A stretch of DNA of 64,000 bases. It comes from Cheiracanthium punctorium. Taxonomy: Eukaryota; Arthropoda; Arachnida; Araneae; Cheiracanthiidae. The notes under the pieces were generated by a model. That model was not told where the DNA came from and made no database searches. It saw nothing but the letters and a program-made list of their open reading frames with translations. The position numbers and the translations under genes are program-made. The DNA lies in NCBI GenBank assembly GCA_038373885.1, contig JAWZYV010013138.1, positions 186,001 through 250,000 on the forward strand. Reading direction: 5' to 3'. Of this stretch, positions 1 to 10,919 are shown piece after piece (positions within the stretch are counted from its first letter, which is position 1; each line of letters opens with the position of its first letter).

Positions 1-465
1 TATCCTGCGGATAAGGCAATGCTCCTAAAAAAAAAAACTTCCCCCCCCCCTCAAAAATCTATGAATAGAAGTTTTATCTCGAGATTTAAAATATGTCATG
101 GTGTATCAAAATATGTCATAGTGTATCATTAAAGAAAAAAAAATAATTATGCTACTACTATTCATTTGCTGACAACATCCCCTGTAATTTTTGTGGCGGA
201 TCGCGGTTTCAGCCCCATTATTGATGATAAATGACAGCTACTCCGTGACAGCTGGACACGAGCCGAAGGGAACCACCGCGAGCATAGAAGTGACCGCGAG
301 GAGGGGGAGAGCAGCTAGGGTCAGGGTCAACTTGCTTCCTCACCGAGACAGCAAAGATTCTCTCTCCGAAGGAAAAAGGAGATAACACATTTACATTTTG
401 GATTTTTACTAGGTCCCCAGCCTAATGAGACATCTGTTGATAATTCATTCGGCGATTTGGGATTC
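1..465. other. Non-coding start of window with a GC-rich block
   Basis: The first ~190 bases are AT-rich with A and C homopolymers and show no gene. Bases ~190-400 are clearly more GC-rich than the surroundings and hold a 64-codon open frame (191-385, +) rich in Arg, Ser and Thr. I recognise no domain in it and see no convincing splice context, so I do not call it a gene. It could be an exon fragment or the inside of an unrecognised repeat. Confidence 0.3.
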
Positions 466-646
466 GACGATTTGAACCGTTCCCCTAGGGGTTCTAAGGG
501 GGGGGGGTTGCCCTCTGTGTGAGACTTTCTAAGAGTTCCTAACCCGTATTTATGCAAAGTTTCGGAAAATTCCGAACGGTTAGGTCGGCGGACGGACCTA
601 GTTTCGAACCAGGCACCTTCCGTCTCCCAGATGCCACTGGTGGGGC
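466..646 (-). repeat. tRNA-derived SINE (family 1), 3'-truncated copy
   Basis: Read on the minus strand, the right end is tRNA-like, with a B-box-like GGTTCGAAAC at the expected distance from the head, followed by a body that recurs at 5149, 6081, 37860, 48541 and 54259. The conserved body phrase on the plus strand includes CTAACCCGTATTTA. A 7-bp GGGATTC flanks both ends (459-465 and 647-653), a weak target-site duplication. The conserved 3' tail seen in the longer copies is missing, so this is a truncated insertion. Confidence 0.65.
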
Positions 647-653
647 GGGATTC

Positions 654-1003
654 AATTTGTAAGGGAAAACACATTTATTGAGATATCAAGAATTTCGATG
701 TTCGAGATATCGAAGTTAAACTGTAATTAAATTTACATATATCTCTTAATTTTATAAAAATAACTGCAATTTGTGTAAAAGCGTGCAAATTTAGTAATGC
801 TTAATTTATAAAATAAATTTCCAGTGAATTTACAGCAATATTCTTGCCCAAAATCTTTTGTTTCTGATATTTTTTCTGCGGGAAAAAAAATGCGTAGAAC
901 TTTCTTCACAGAACTTTTTCAAATAATTTCATTCATTTGAAATATTTTAAGCGTTAGCCTGAAGAACTCTTAAAAGTAGCTTTCGAGATTTTACAGAAAC
1001 GTG
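654..1003. other. AT-rich intergenic stretch
   Basis: No open frame of interest, no repeat recognised. Confidence 0.5.
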
Positions 1004-1173
1004 CAAGGCCGTTACCAGGGGGGAGGATCATGTGGGTTTGACCCCACCCCCTCTCCAAAATTTCAGTAAATGCATTATCAGTTTATTTGCGTTGATTCTA
1101 GAGATCAGTTAATTTAATTTTACCACTACAGATCCCCTCCACCCACCGAAATTTTTTGCTTGCTGAGGCCTTG
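1004..1173. mobile_element. Probable hAT-type MITE (170 bp)
   Basis: The ends are imperfect inverted repeats: CAAGGCCGTTACCAG at the left, and CAAGGCCTCAGCAAG when the right end is reverse-complemented. The CAAGG/CAGGG start resembles hAT termini seen repeatedly in this window. The interior has C/G-rich subterminal tracts. I find no matching 8-bp target duplication, so the assignment rests on the termini alone. Confidence 0.4.
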
Positions 1174-1614
1174 GGGAAATATTTGTGTAATGTAAAAAGG
1201 ATTTTGAGATATGTTATGTTAATTAGGGTCAGTTTAAATAATAATCTACCAGGAAAGATTGTGCAGGGGTTTTTGAAAATATCCGGGGCCTGGGTGTCCG
1301 ATTATGTATGTCGATCCGATTCCTGGAAATATTTCCCAATACAAAACATTATATTGTCCTCCACCTCCTCTAAACTTATCTGGATCCTGGATATTTTAGT
1401 TTAGAAAATGATTTATTGTGAACAAATCACTTTCTAAAGAAAATATTTTCAAGTGGTGCAAATTTCCATACTTGGTGACAACAATGTCATCCAAGAGGGA
1501 GGTCAAAGCCCCCTCTAAGATACGCCACTTAGCATATGTACAGTATATTTGTGCCCCCTCGTCGGGGAGTGGTGACCCCCCCGTCGGGGAAAGTCTAGCG
1601 TCACCACTGCGGTG
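1174..1614. other. Mixed repeat remnants upstream of a Tc1 fragment
   Basis: This contains C/G-rich tracts (about 1510-1610) with TACGCCACTTA and GTCACCACTG phrases that look like ends of hAT-type MITEs. I could not pair the ends. The open frames across it (1156-1404 plus, 1396-1671 minus) have no recognisable domain except where the minus frame enters the Tc1 fragment at about 1615. Confidence 0.3.
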
Positions 1615-1841
1615 GACCACACTGCGAGACACACTAAGACGTTTAGCAGCATCAGCTAGCCTCAACCCCATTTAAATCCATCCGACCGCCAGCCACCTTA
1701 ACAAATCGGACAGACGGCTTCTCAGAGACTGCGGGACTCTATTGTCAACGAATCTTCTAAAAAAGTTGTAAATCAAGAAAAGTTACACGCGAGCCTGATA
1801 TATGCACATTTTACTCTCACTCATATATGCCTGTTATTTTC

Positions 1842-1876
<35 letters not shown>

Positions 1877-2013
1877 ATAGCTATCGTTTTTGCATAAATT
1901 TGCATGAAGTACGTTTTTATCATTTACATAAACTGTAAATTGTATTGTTGGTGCCATTTTTTTTATGTTGAACTTCGAAAAACAAGTTGTTCCTTATCTT
2001 TTGGAGGTCACTG
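1615..2013 (-). mobile_element. Tc1-like element, terminal fragment with transposase N-terminus
   Basis: This is the 5' end of the same Tc1 family as the full element at 14444-16142; the two align along their length. On the minus strand it encodes the transposase start (MGLRLADAAKRLSVS, a helix-turn-helix beginning) near 1671. It then runs through the 5' untranslated part to a degenerate terminal repeat at about 1995-2013, followed by TA. The remainder of the element is absent. A 27-base A run lies inside (about 1847-1873), where the full copy has only a short A tract. Confidence 0.75.
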
Positions 2014-2155
2014 TATTTTAAATTCTATCGCAATTCTTCCGGCAAATGATGGCTGGAGGTTATTGCTGTTAAGAATTGGCTATTCTCGCTTTCGTACCTT
2101 AAAACCAACGCAAAAATTTGAGGCTTAATTTAAAACATGCAATTTTATGCTCCTA
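2014..2155. other. Spacer
   Basis: Short non-coding spacer; nothing recognised. Confidence 0.5.
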
Positions 2156-3319
2156 CACGCTTAAATCTATTGAGTAAAATAATAATCAAACGGAGTATAT
2201 TTTTACTCAATTTTTGACTTCAAACAGCCATTCTCCCGATTGAGTAAAATTTGCTCCATTAATCGACAAAAATCAATGGAGCGAAAAATTCTCAATTTTT
2301 GAGCATTCTACAACAGTTCCATTTAGGCTAAATAATAATCAAAAATGAAGAGTGTCTGTCCGTTTTTGATTAATATAATTGTACTCAATTATGGTTATTA
2401 TTTAAGCTATAGAATGAGCGTTTTTACAAAATCAGCCCTTTTTTAATTAATATATCTGTACTCAATTAAGATTATTATTTTAAGCTATAAAAAGGGTGTT
2501 TTATTAAAATTTGCTGTTTTTGATTAACATATTGAATTATTCGTTTTCTTCATTTTTTATTATCAGAGCTGTAATCTATGATTATAAGCCCGAGAAAATA
2601 AATTTTAAATCAAGGCAAATACATTACATATATCTTAATACACTATAAAAAAGTATTTTTTTAATAAATAGAATATAATTTCACTATAGTCTCTAGTTAT
2701 AAAACGAATTCACAGTACAGTCAGAATACAGAAATGCAATCATGGTTAAACCAGCTGTGAGATTTAATTAAAGCAGCAACCAAATTTATTTACATGAAAA
2801 AGGTAAAATACTACTTACTCACTTTGAGTGGCGATATCATAACTTTATTTGTTTTACAATAGCTTTTATAATCCAATCGTAAGAAACTATGTCATAAAGC
2901 GAAATCTTTACCTAAAGCATCTCCTCTATATCTAGGCTGAATTTATTTAACAACTCTGAATATGAAAAAGATGCATTTGGTATTCGGATATAAAACCATA
3001 AAATACCACAAGCGAATACACACACAACTAAGCATCCCGCGTTTCTGACTATGAACCGTTATGCGTTGAAGAGCGTTGGTCACGCGATAGTAATAAGATA
3101 TGGGTCGTGGGGTAGAAGAGGCAGAATACTCAAGTAGACAAAAATATTGTGAAAAATTGAGCTAAGTAGAATCTAGCGAATCGGGAGGATTGGGTGAATT
3201 GAGGAGATAACAAATTATTGTCTTTAATGAGTATTTTTTAGCGTAAAAGGATTTAAATCAACCGATAAGAAATTTAATCAATAAAGAAGTGTTAGTTTTA
3301 ATCAATAGATTTAAGCGTG
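2156..3319. mobile_element. Non-autonomous TIR element, TA-flanked (1164 bp)
   Basis: Perfect 18-bp inverted termini, CACGCTTAAATCTATTGA and its reverse complement, sit at 2156-2173 and 3302-3319. Both are flanked by TA (2154-2155, 3320-3321), as expected for a Tc1/mariner-type target duplication. No transposase frame exists. The interior carries TGAGTAAAAT-like repeats near the left end and two tandem copies of a ~75-bp unit (about 2370-2515) sharing TGTACTCAATTA and TATTATTT-AAGCTATA. It is a MITE-like element of unusual length. Confidence 0.65.
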
Positions 3320-4214
3320 TAGTAAGTCATTTATTCTGGTTTCAACGCCGCTAATCTGCATATTGTAGATCAACTCACCAACATTTATTTGACAACATAT
3401 TCCAATTTTATACGAATTGCTTTATTTTGGAATGAGTTATCGCGAAAAAATCCAGTGTATACGGGCTACTAGTTAGGGAGAAAGAAAGAGCGCAATTCGG
3501 AAAAAAAATTGTTGGTAAAGGTTTTAATGTTTTAATCGCTTTGTTATGTCCCTATCAGACTGTCCTAGGATTTCCCCCTCCGCCGATGTGAGCACCGGCT
3601 CCTGTGTTGAAAAATGTGACCGAAAATGGTGTGTTTTTCGATTTTCGAAAACATTGCAAAATATGAATGGATATATATTTTAAAAGTTGTAGACCTTTAA
3701 ATTCTGTTTAAAAGGAGCACCCATTTGATATGCTTCCCTTGAAATCGTAAGAACGTCTGCCGAAATCCTTTGTATATCGGAAATCTAGGAAGCTGTTGAC
3801 AACTGTTTATAAACAAAACGGTTGGAAAAGTAAAATATTTTTTTCTTTAAAAGACTCGTTCAAATAAAAGAGAGGAATTAGACAAGTAAAAATAAATAGC
3901 TACAAGTGATTACAGCTTGAACCTAACATAGCCGTTAAATTATAGAGTCACAATTACAATAAAAATTATATAAATATACTCACTTCCAAAAGTTAAGCAC
4001 GGAGCGGTAAAATGTGAAAACATGGAAAGTACTGCTTTGATTGACACGAAATGCTGCAAATAAGTAGCTCTATGTTTATTCATGAAACAAAACAACGAAT
4101 TACATACAGATAAAAAAGATATTATATTTGCGCCATTAGTAAAATGATGTTTAAATGCAAAAGAACAACTAAAATCCACATTAATAGGGTATGTGAGCTC
4201 CCCTCACCTTATAC
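3320..4214. other. AT-rich intergenic stretch
   Basis: No gene or repeat that I can support. The 79-codon minus frame at 3940-4179 has no recognisable features. Confidence 0.5.
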
Positions 4215-4720
4215 AAAGTGTACAGTGTGATAATGGTTGTTACGAGGTGATCAACCACACAGAGTCCAAAATCGCCATTTCTACTGCAGGGCAAATTCTA
4301 AATCTCTGAAAGTGGTTAAAGGTGGGATACGTCTACAAATAGCATGGCGAAGGGCATCCCAAAGATTTCCAGTTGGATTAAGGTCCGGCTAGTAAACCGG
4401 CCACTCTATACGCTCGATCGCCTCACTCTCCAGAAAGTAGACAACGATGGCAGATCTATGGGACGCGCATTATACCGTCCATTAAAGCGAAAGAAGAACC
4501 AACTACTGCAGCGTGCAGTTTCACAGTGGGATCCAGGACTTCATTTCGATACTTTACAGACGTCACAGAATCTCTCCTGTAGATGTGCAGTTCGGTGTGG
4601 TATCCCCATGAAATTCTTGCCCAGCTGCCACAGCTGAATGGGTGATGGTCAACCCAGTCGCAGAATTTTCTACATCAGTCTGCAACGCAGATTTAAAAAT
4701 ACCAAAATAGTCCTGATAAT
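4215..4720 (-). pseudogene. Tc1-like transposase, C-terminal relic
   Basis: Translated on the minus strand across shifting frames, this gives the C-terminal half of a Tc1-family DDE transposase. A segment ending in FALMDG corresponds to the second catalytic Asp region. It is followed in another frame by IERIEWPVY, a stop, PDLNPTGNLWDAL and then TTFRDLEFAL, matching the usual WPAxSPDLNPIExxWD block with the third acidic residue mutated (NPTG). At least two frameshifts and several stops are present. The N-terminal half and the terminal repeats are not visible, so this is an old 5'-deleted copy of a different Tc1 subfamily from the one at 14444. Confidence 0.75.
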
Positions 4721-4781
4721 CTTGGTTGGAAAATAGAAACTCATGCAAACAATTAAGAAATATTTTGATGAAATAATCGTT

Positions 4782-5095
4782 ATTTATTGAAAATAAGTAG
4801 TAATTTTAAATTTTAACTGCTGATACAAAAGTTAGTATAAAGGCTTGCGATGAACGGAAGTATGTTTTTTTTACAAAAAGGATGGAGAAATAATTTCATA
4901 TTAAATCCCTGGATGCAGTCGTTGATATTGCGCTTTAACAAGAAATATTTTATTTATTAAAAATATGCAGTAATTTTAATTATTGATATAAAAGTTAATA
5001 CAATGGCATAAAATGAATGAAAATACGATCATTCTCAAAAAAGGATGGGAAAAGATTGCGTATGAAGTCATTGTCGCAATCGGCGATATCGATGC
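4782..5095. repeat. Diverged tandem duplication (~165-bp unit)
   Basis: Two successive units (about 4782-4935 and 4950-5095) share the order TTATTTATTgAAAAT, AGTAATTTTAA, ATAAAAGTTA, then AAAAAGGATGG followed by an ATTGCG-containing end. Divergence is substantial. No coding sense is evident, although a 112-codon frame begins in the second unit at 5013. Confidence 0.5.
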
Positions 5096-5148
5096 ATCTA
5101 AAATGATTAAATTCTACACAAAAGATAAAATATCGGGTTCTGCGCGAA

Positions 5149-5390
5149 ATGAAATGAAATGTAGTATTACCGTCTATTATCCACGCGAGGTATCTAGGCC
5201 GAAGAGGGAATTGCCTACCGTGTTGGATTTTCTAACGGGGTCCAAGCTAGTATTTACGCGAAATTTCAGATGGAATCACGGAAAACTTCTAACGGCTAGG
5301 TCGACAGACTCGACCTGGGTTCGAACCAGGCACCTTCCGTCTTCTAGTTGAGAGCGCAAATGCGCTCTGCCACTTGGTAGGGCTGGGGTT
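5149..5390 (-). repeat. tRNA-derived SINE (family 1), full-length copy
   Basis: On the minus strand it starts with a tRNA-like head containing an A box (TGGCAGAGCGC) and a B box (GGTTCGAACCC). It continues through the family body and ends in the conserved tail. The direct repeat TGCGCGAA lies at 5141-5148 and 5391-5398, consistent with a target-site duplication. The length of 242 bp matches the copies at 37860 and 54259. The head is the best tRNA match in the window, but it has no sign of being a functional tRNA gene. Confidence 0.8.
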
Positions 5391-5398
5391 TGCGCGAA

Positions 5399-6069
5399 TC
5401 TGAATTGCTAATCTGCAATTCTGGCAAAGTTCGCATGCACGAACAGCATTGTACAGAAGGAGCTTTACATGCGAGCATAGCCTTCGGACATGGTGCACAA
5501 TCCGCATCACATAATCGCGGAATAATAGGCAGTGGAGTGACCAATATGAACTCGGAAATAGTCTGCAGAATTTCTGAAGAATCTTCGACGGGTGTCGCCG
5601 CGTCGCGCGGTTTCTGCGCCAGAAATGATCAATCATGTTCTCTGACTGATTGCGTGTGCTTTTTTCCTAACTAAACTAGACTATTTAGGGGTTTTAGTTA
5701 TTGGGTTATTTAGGATGCATACAATATGCATACTTTTTACGAAGTAGCGTTCCAGAAATTTGCTCATTTTCTATGGTAATAATATCCTTTGGCAAATCTT
5801 ATAGGACCTTTTTTTTGTTGTACTGTGTTGTAACAGTTGTAATGACTAAAAAAAAAAAAAAAAAAAAAATGATGCGTATGAGCGTTGGGGGAAAAATGCA
5901 TTCGGGAATTTTATAAGTCACATAACATATCGTCTTTGTCGAACCAATATCTACTATGTGCAAAAAAATTATGTATTACCAGTTTTTATTAGACAATATT
6001 CCAGCTGATGCACATGACAAATTTCTTTTAGTGGCCACAGTTCATTGCATGATGCTCAGAGTCACATAG
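5399..6069. other. Intergenic stretch with GC-richer block
   Basis: Bases about 5399-5640 are GC-richer than their surroundings and open in several frames. A minus-strand frame (to 5544) is Cys-rich but matches nothing I recognise. An A homopolymer lies at about 5849-5869. No gene call is justified. Confidence 0.35.
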
Positions 6070-6080
6070 CAGTCATTTAA

Positions 6081-6305
6081 TGTGGTGTTAAGGCCAATTA
6101 TCTGCTCGAGGGATAGAGACCAAGGGGAGGGGGGGTTGCCCTCCGTGGGGGACTTTTTAAGGGATCCTAACCCTTATTTACGCGAAGTTTCGGAGAAAAT
6201 CACGGAAATCTTCGAACGGTTCGGTCGGCGGACTTGACCTGGTTTCGAACCAGGCCCCTTTCGTCTCCCAGTTCAAAGTGCTAGAGCGATGCCACTGGTG
6301 GTGCC
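6081..6305 (-). repeat. tRNA-derived SINE (family 1) with 11-bp target duplication
   Basis: The copy has the family tail at the left (TTAAGGC, TCTGCTCGAGGGAT), the body, and the tRNA-like head at the right. CAGTCATTTAA is repeated exactly at 6070-6080 and 6306-6316, so both insertion boundaries are defined. The minus-strand B-box-like region reads GGTTCGAAACC. The clear target duplication suggests a fairly recent insertion. Confidence 0.85.
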
Positions 6306-6316
6306 CAGTCATTTAA

Positions 6317-8754
6317 AACGAAAATTTGGTTAGTAAAAAAGTCATTATAGAAAAAATATCGAAATCTCTAAAAAATGCACATAGCAGCTATCGGTTTGAC
6401 AGCGAAGATATAAATAGACTTTGACCGATCCACACATAGTTAGAAAACCGAGGTTCCATCCTATTGTGAGGACTAATTTATTTCCGTATATGTGAGTCCA
6501 ACAGTTATTTATTTTTATTTTGTTTTTAATAACATTTTTGAGTGCTTTTAAGATTTTGAGTTTGTTATTTCTTTGGTATTTAGAACGGATCTGGTTGAAA
6601 GTATTTAGGTATAAACTATTGTGTTTTTTTTTTTTTTCCCCTTTGGTCAGCAAAAATATATTTCACAAAATACATTTACATAATACATGATTATTGATGT
6701 TTCTACCTTTTATTTACTTAGATGATAACGTGTCCGTTCCGTTTCGCTCATGCCATCTGAATTATTAACAATCTCCCCACACATAAATATCCCAAATTTC
6801 TCAATAAATTCTAAAATTTCAGTGTCTTTTGTCTTCAGCTGTACTCTGATCCGCCATGTTTGTTAACAGATTTTAGACTTAAAATGCATGCGGTAAAATG
6901 TAGCCGTCTGGTAATTGGAAATTTGGCGCATTACATTTATCTGTTGAAAACGAGGTGTAGCCAGCCGATTTGGTGTGGTGAATACAATTTTTTGTTAAAT
7001 CTTCCGGTTATATGTTGATCGGCTTGAAATTAGCCGGTAGAATGTTTGTTGAATGCCACCGTAACTATACTTGAAAACATTTTTGCACCGAAATATTACA
7101 GCAGATTTAAAATGCGAGTTTGCAGAATAATTTCATCAGTGGCAAAATTTTTACGTTGAGCTTGCAATCATAATTTAATTTTAAAGCATGATTTAACTAC
7201 TAATTTCAAAATGAGAACTCAAAATGAGTCATAAAGAAACTAGCGAAATATCGCTAAAATTTGAGGGAGAGGTGGATTTTCAGATTTTTGATGAACGTTT
7301 TTTTCCCCCCTATGTTTGTCTGCGTACTTGTACAAATTTTCAAACCGATCAGTTGAGTCGTTTAGGAGTAAACGTGGAAAACACACATACACTCATTTTT
7401 ACTTATAAAATGAATGCATTTATTTATATAAGTGAAACTGCCTATTTTAAAAAACTTATCTGAGAAAGGATGTTTAATTTTATAGGAAAAATGCCACTTT
7501 TCCAAAAATGTGCTTTGCATTTTCCACAATTAGAATGCACATCCTTTGTAAATAATGACTTTTCACATTAAGTATCAAGATAAAACTGTTAGAACGAGAA
7601 AAAGATAGCTGAATGTTGCTGTAAAGGGAAATTAACTTTTAATAGTAATTAGACAATTAAATTAAACTTGCAGTTGTCTAAACGTGAGTAAAAGTATTTC
7701 ATTCCAAAGCACTTGCTGAACAATCAAGCTCAATGTAAGTGCGTAGGTTTTTCTTTATAACCGATGAAGGTAAGCAGCTAAACATATCAAATGGATTATA
7801 TTATGCACATATATTAAAGTTTCATATAACCAGCTGTCTGTGCATTCAAAGCAGATATATACATTCAGACTTTTTTTCTTATCACTACTACCCTATTTCA
7901 AAAGCTTAACCACAACTAAACTGAAAACGAAAACATAAATATCAATTATTTTCTTTTTAAAGTTTGAGGAACGCACATACACACACGAAGAAAAAAAATG
8001 AGTAAAGATTATTTGCGTATATATTTTTTTATGTTTTGAAAGTAAAGCAAAATAAGAATTTCTTTTTCATTTATACTTAAATAGAATCGATGTTATCGAT
8101 AAAGCATTTAAAGTCCAATGATTTAAAAAAAATTAACACCGCAGTTGACTCCAAAACGTATGCTTATATAGTTACTCCTAATCGACTCAAAGCAGATTAT
8201 TATGTTTCAGATGAATAAAGTTATTGAGAAGAGCAAGGTAAATTTGCATAAAATATTTGATTTTTCCCAAAATACCATTCTTGATGAATATCAGTGTTTA
8301 CTGACAGCTATTTTTAAAGTAAAAAAAAAATGTTTATGTATGAGAAAATAAAATCACTATGTGTAAAATTTTTAACGTCCAGCAAGGTAAAATATCTTGT
8401 ACAAAAAACTACTATTAGAGGATTTCATTTATATTTTTTATAAAGCAACTTGGAACTTATAATATTACATGTATTTAATTATCTAAATCGATTGCTGTTT
8501 CAATAACGAATAAGTTGGTAATGGATTCAAAAGGATGGTTCCTGAGTTATATAAAAACCGAAAAAATAAAAAAAATACATAATCAGCGAATTTGTTTACA
8601 TAAAAGTAAATTCAGAAAATAACGTTTAAACTTATGGAACATGTTTAACACTTTTCGATCAGTTTACAAAAAATATGCATGCAATAACTAAAAATATTTA
8701 AGGTTTTAAATTTTCATACAAGATCTTATTAATGATGTTCGTATAAAATTGAAC
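6317..8754. other. Long AT-rich intergenic stretch
   Basis: I see no gene. Around 7320-7420 the phrase AAACCGATCAGTTGAGTCG followed by an ACACAC-type tail resembles the 3' end of arthropod non-LTR retroelements, but no coding part is attached. Other open frames (6345-6653 minus, 7224-7463 plus) lack recognisable domains. Confidence 0.4.
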
Positions 8755-9200
8755 TACACTGAAAAATATAATCATGCTAGATTACAGCACAGCGTGTGGG
8801 TAAACGTAACGCGAACACTTCCGGATGTAAATTTCGAATACTTGAATTTTCGAGCACTGTGTTGTAAATTTACAGCACACAGTGTTGCAGTAGGTGGCAC
8901 GGTGGTGTAAACAGCACAATCTGTTGTAAATTTACAACACACTGTTTTAAAATTGCAGCACTTTTTTTTAAAGCATTTATGTAAATTTACGACACCTGTA
9001 AAATTACAGCACCTTCTTTTTCAAGCACTTAGTAAATCTACAACAATGTGTTGTAAAATTACAGCACCTACTTTTTTCAAGCGCTGCAATATATTTTTGC
9101 ATTATTTCATTTTTTCAAACTTTGTTATGTATTTTTGTAGCCCTTCATTTTTCAAGTGCTGTAATGTATTTTTGAAGTGTTGTTATTTTTTAGAGCCCCT
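8755..9200. repeat. Array of palindromic GTAAATTTAC / GCAC motifs
   Basis: About seven copies of a motif close to TTGTAAATTTACAGCAC occur at roughly 8863, 8922, 8946, 8980, 8997, 9030 and 9050. The core GTAAATTTAC is palindromic. The copies are joined by T-rich spacers with CAAGCACT or CAAGCGCT. This is an interspersed short-motif array, perhaps the subterminal region of a DNA transposon whose ends I cannot place. The plus frame 8953-9294 runs through it and is not a gene. Confidence 0.5.
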
Positions 9201-9671
9201 GACTTTGAAGACACGTTTTAACACGCTTTTATTAGCTTCACCTGTATGTATGTTTGTAACCGACTCCTTTGAACTCGATTTTGACCCACTTTAAACGGCC
9301 AGATTTAATTTATACTTTGTAGACTTATCAAGGACCGATGGCAATACAATAGTTTGATAAGTTTATCCCATTATCCTGATTAGGATAGTCAGGATTAGTA
9401 ATTTTCTTACAGATTTTTTTTGCGTGAGAGCGAGAGAGATGGAGCAAGCGCGCGGTCTACGTATGCGTACCATTTCAACTGTATTCAATGGTATGTTTGG
9501 GCAGTTACTTTTTTGAAATCCAGATGGTAAATCTAAAAATTTTACCTCAATATTGCAACATGGATGTTTGTGCTTGTTGTAGTCGTTATGAAACTTGTTT
9601 TTTGTTTAGAGACCTATTTCTCCTTCTTAATGAGTAAGGTAGCATTCAACTGCTGGTTAATTAATACTTTG
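9201..9671. other. Intergenic stretch
   Basis: Nothing recognised. Confidence 0.5.
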
Positions 9672-9679
9672 GTGCACAG

Positions 9680-9824
9680 CAGGGGCGTAGTCAGAGGGGA
9701 GGCTGTGATGGCTGCTGCCCCCCCTCTCCCCGAAATGGGACTCTTTACTTAGCTTACAATTTGATATTTAGCTTTAAATTTGATACCCATCCCACCTTGA
9801 AATAAAATCCTGGTTACGTCACTG
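9680..9824. mobile_element. hAT-type MITE (145 bp) with 8-bp target duplication
   Basis: The termini are CAGGGGCGTAGTCAG at the left and CAGTGACGTAACCAGG (reverse complement) at the right, the classic hAT MITE end sequence. GTGCACAG (9672-9679) and GTGCACTG (9825-9832) match at 7 of 8 bases as target duplications. There is no coding capacity. Confidence 0.8.
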
Positions 9825-9935
9825 GTGCACTGGGAAAATTATCTCACAGTTTGTACTTTCCAACTTAGTGTTCCTTAGTCCTTAGTTTCCCTGTCTTATG
9901 AGAGATATCGAAAATTAAAAATAAATTTAAATAAA

Positions 9936-10333
9936 TACAGTTTAAAAAAACTAAAAACACGCTTTTATAGCAAATCGAACTAAAAAGTGACAAATAAAAA
10001 TCTAGTTTAAAAAACTAAAAAACACGCTTTAGTGATAAATTGAACTAACTAAAAAGTGAAAAATAATTCTCAATATAGAAATAAATTAATGAACGAAAAA
10101 TAGTATTATTGTGAAAAAAGCGTGGGGTGCTCCATATATAAGTTCTTGAGAATATTTGATCGGTACGATTAGTACAAAAATGATACCAAAAATATAACAC
10201 AAAGCGCTCCACACTTTTTTCACAATAATACTATTTTTCGTTCATTCATTTATTTCTATATTAAGAATTATTTTTAACTTTTTAGTCAGTTCAATTTATC
10301 ACTAAAGCGTGTTTTTCAGTTTTTTAAACTAGA
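9936..10333. mobile_element. Foldback element with ~130-bp arms
   Basis: Bases 10001-10131 and 10202-10333 are near-perfect reverse complements (shared phrases ACGCTTTAGTGATAAATTGA and AATAGTATTATTGTG). The arms face a ~70-bp loop. The outer part of the left arm is also repeated directly just upstream (9936-10000). It is non-coding and the superfamily is not assigned. Confidence 0.7.
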
Positions 10334-10745
10334 TATTTTATCTTTGAAGCTCTCCTTTTCCCTCCTTAGATTTTACGTAATTTTTCTACTTATTAGAGAA
10401 GTTATATTTTTCAATATAAATACTTTTGTTTTTACTGTGACTCCTAATAAATTAATAATGAATTTCCCACACTTTGAAGCAAACATTTAAAAAAATTCTC
10501 TAGGATAAAATTGAATGAAAAAATAACTTAAAAGGTTAAGATCATTTTAAATTTTAGGATTAAATAAATATAATCCAAATTTATACTGAAAGCTTTACAC
10601 TGGACTTGTGTACTTGATCACTCAGATGCACTTAAAAACTCTCATAGAATAAAATAGACAACACGAAGAAAGTTTTTACTAGCACGAAAAAAGTTAGATT
10701 TAGCAATGACAACGAGAGGAGAGAACCTTGAGATCAAATACACAA
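10334..10745. other. Intergenic stretch
   Basis: AT-rich; no feature recognised. Confidence 0.5.
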
Positions 10746-10751
10746 GTGTGA

Positions 10752-10913
10752 CAGAGCTGCCAAGTCTCCGGCTTTTTTCGGGAGATTTCCCACCACTAAT
10801 TTTTACTTACAAATTTATGTTTAAAATAAGTCCAAATATTTAATCCGAAATAAAACTGTCTAAAAATTGTGGTGGGAAATCTCCCGGAAAAAGCCGGAGA
10901 CTTGGCAGCTCTG
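10752..10913. mobile_element. Hairpin MITE (162 bp)
   Basis: Inverted arms of about 45 bp begin CAGAGCTGCCAAGTCTCCGG and are almost perfect. GTGTGA flanks both sides (10746-10751, 10914-10919). The CAGAG start and flanking duplication suggest a hAT-type MITE. A transcript would form a strong hairpin. Confidence 0.75.
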
Positions 10914-10919
10914 GTGTGA

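Noticed and set aside
191..385. 64-codon Arg-rich frame as a host exon
   Set aside because: No homologue recognised, no splice sites that fit, and isolated in repeat-rich DNA.
5289..5636. Cys-rich minus-strand frames as a small secreted protein gene
   Set aside because: No signal peptide, no regular Cys spacing that I recognise, and the frame runs into a SINE.
8755..9200. CRISPR-like array of palindromic motifs
   Set aside because: Spacing is irregular, spacers are low-complexity and the genome is clearly eukaryotic.
8953..9294. 113-codon frame rich in Phe and Cys
   Set aside because: It translates the repeated palindromic motif array and has no domain.
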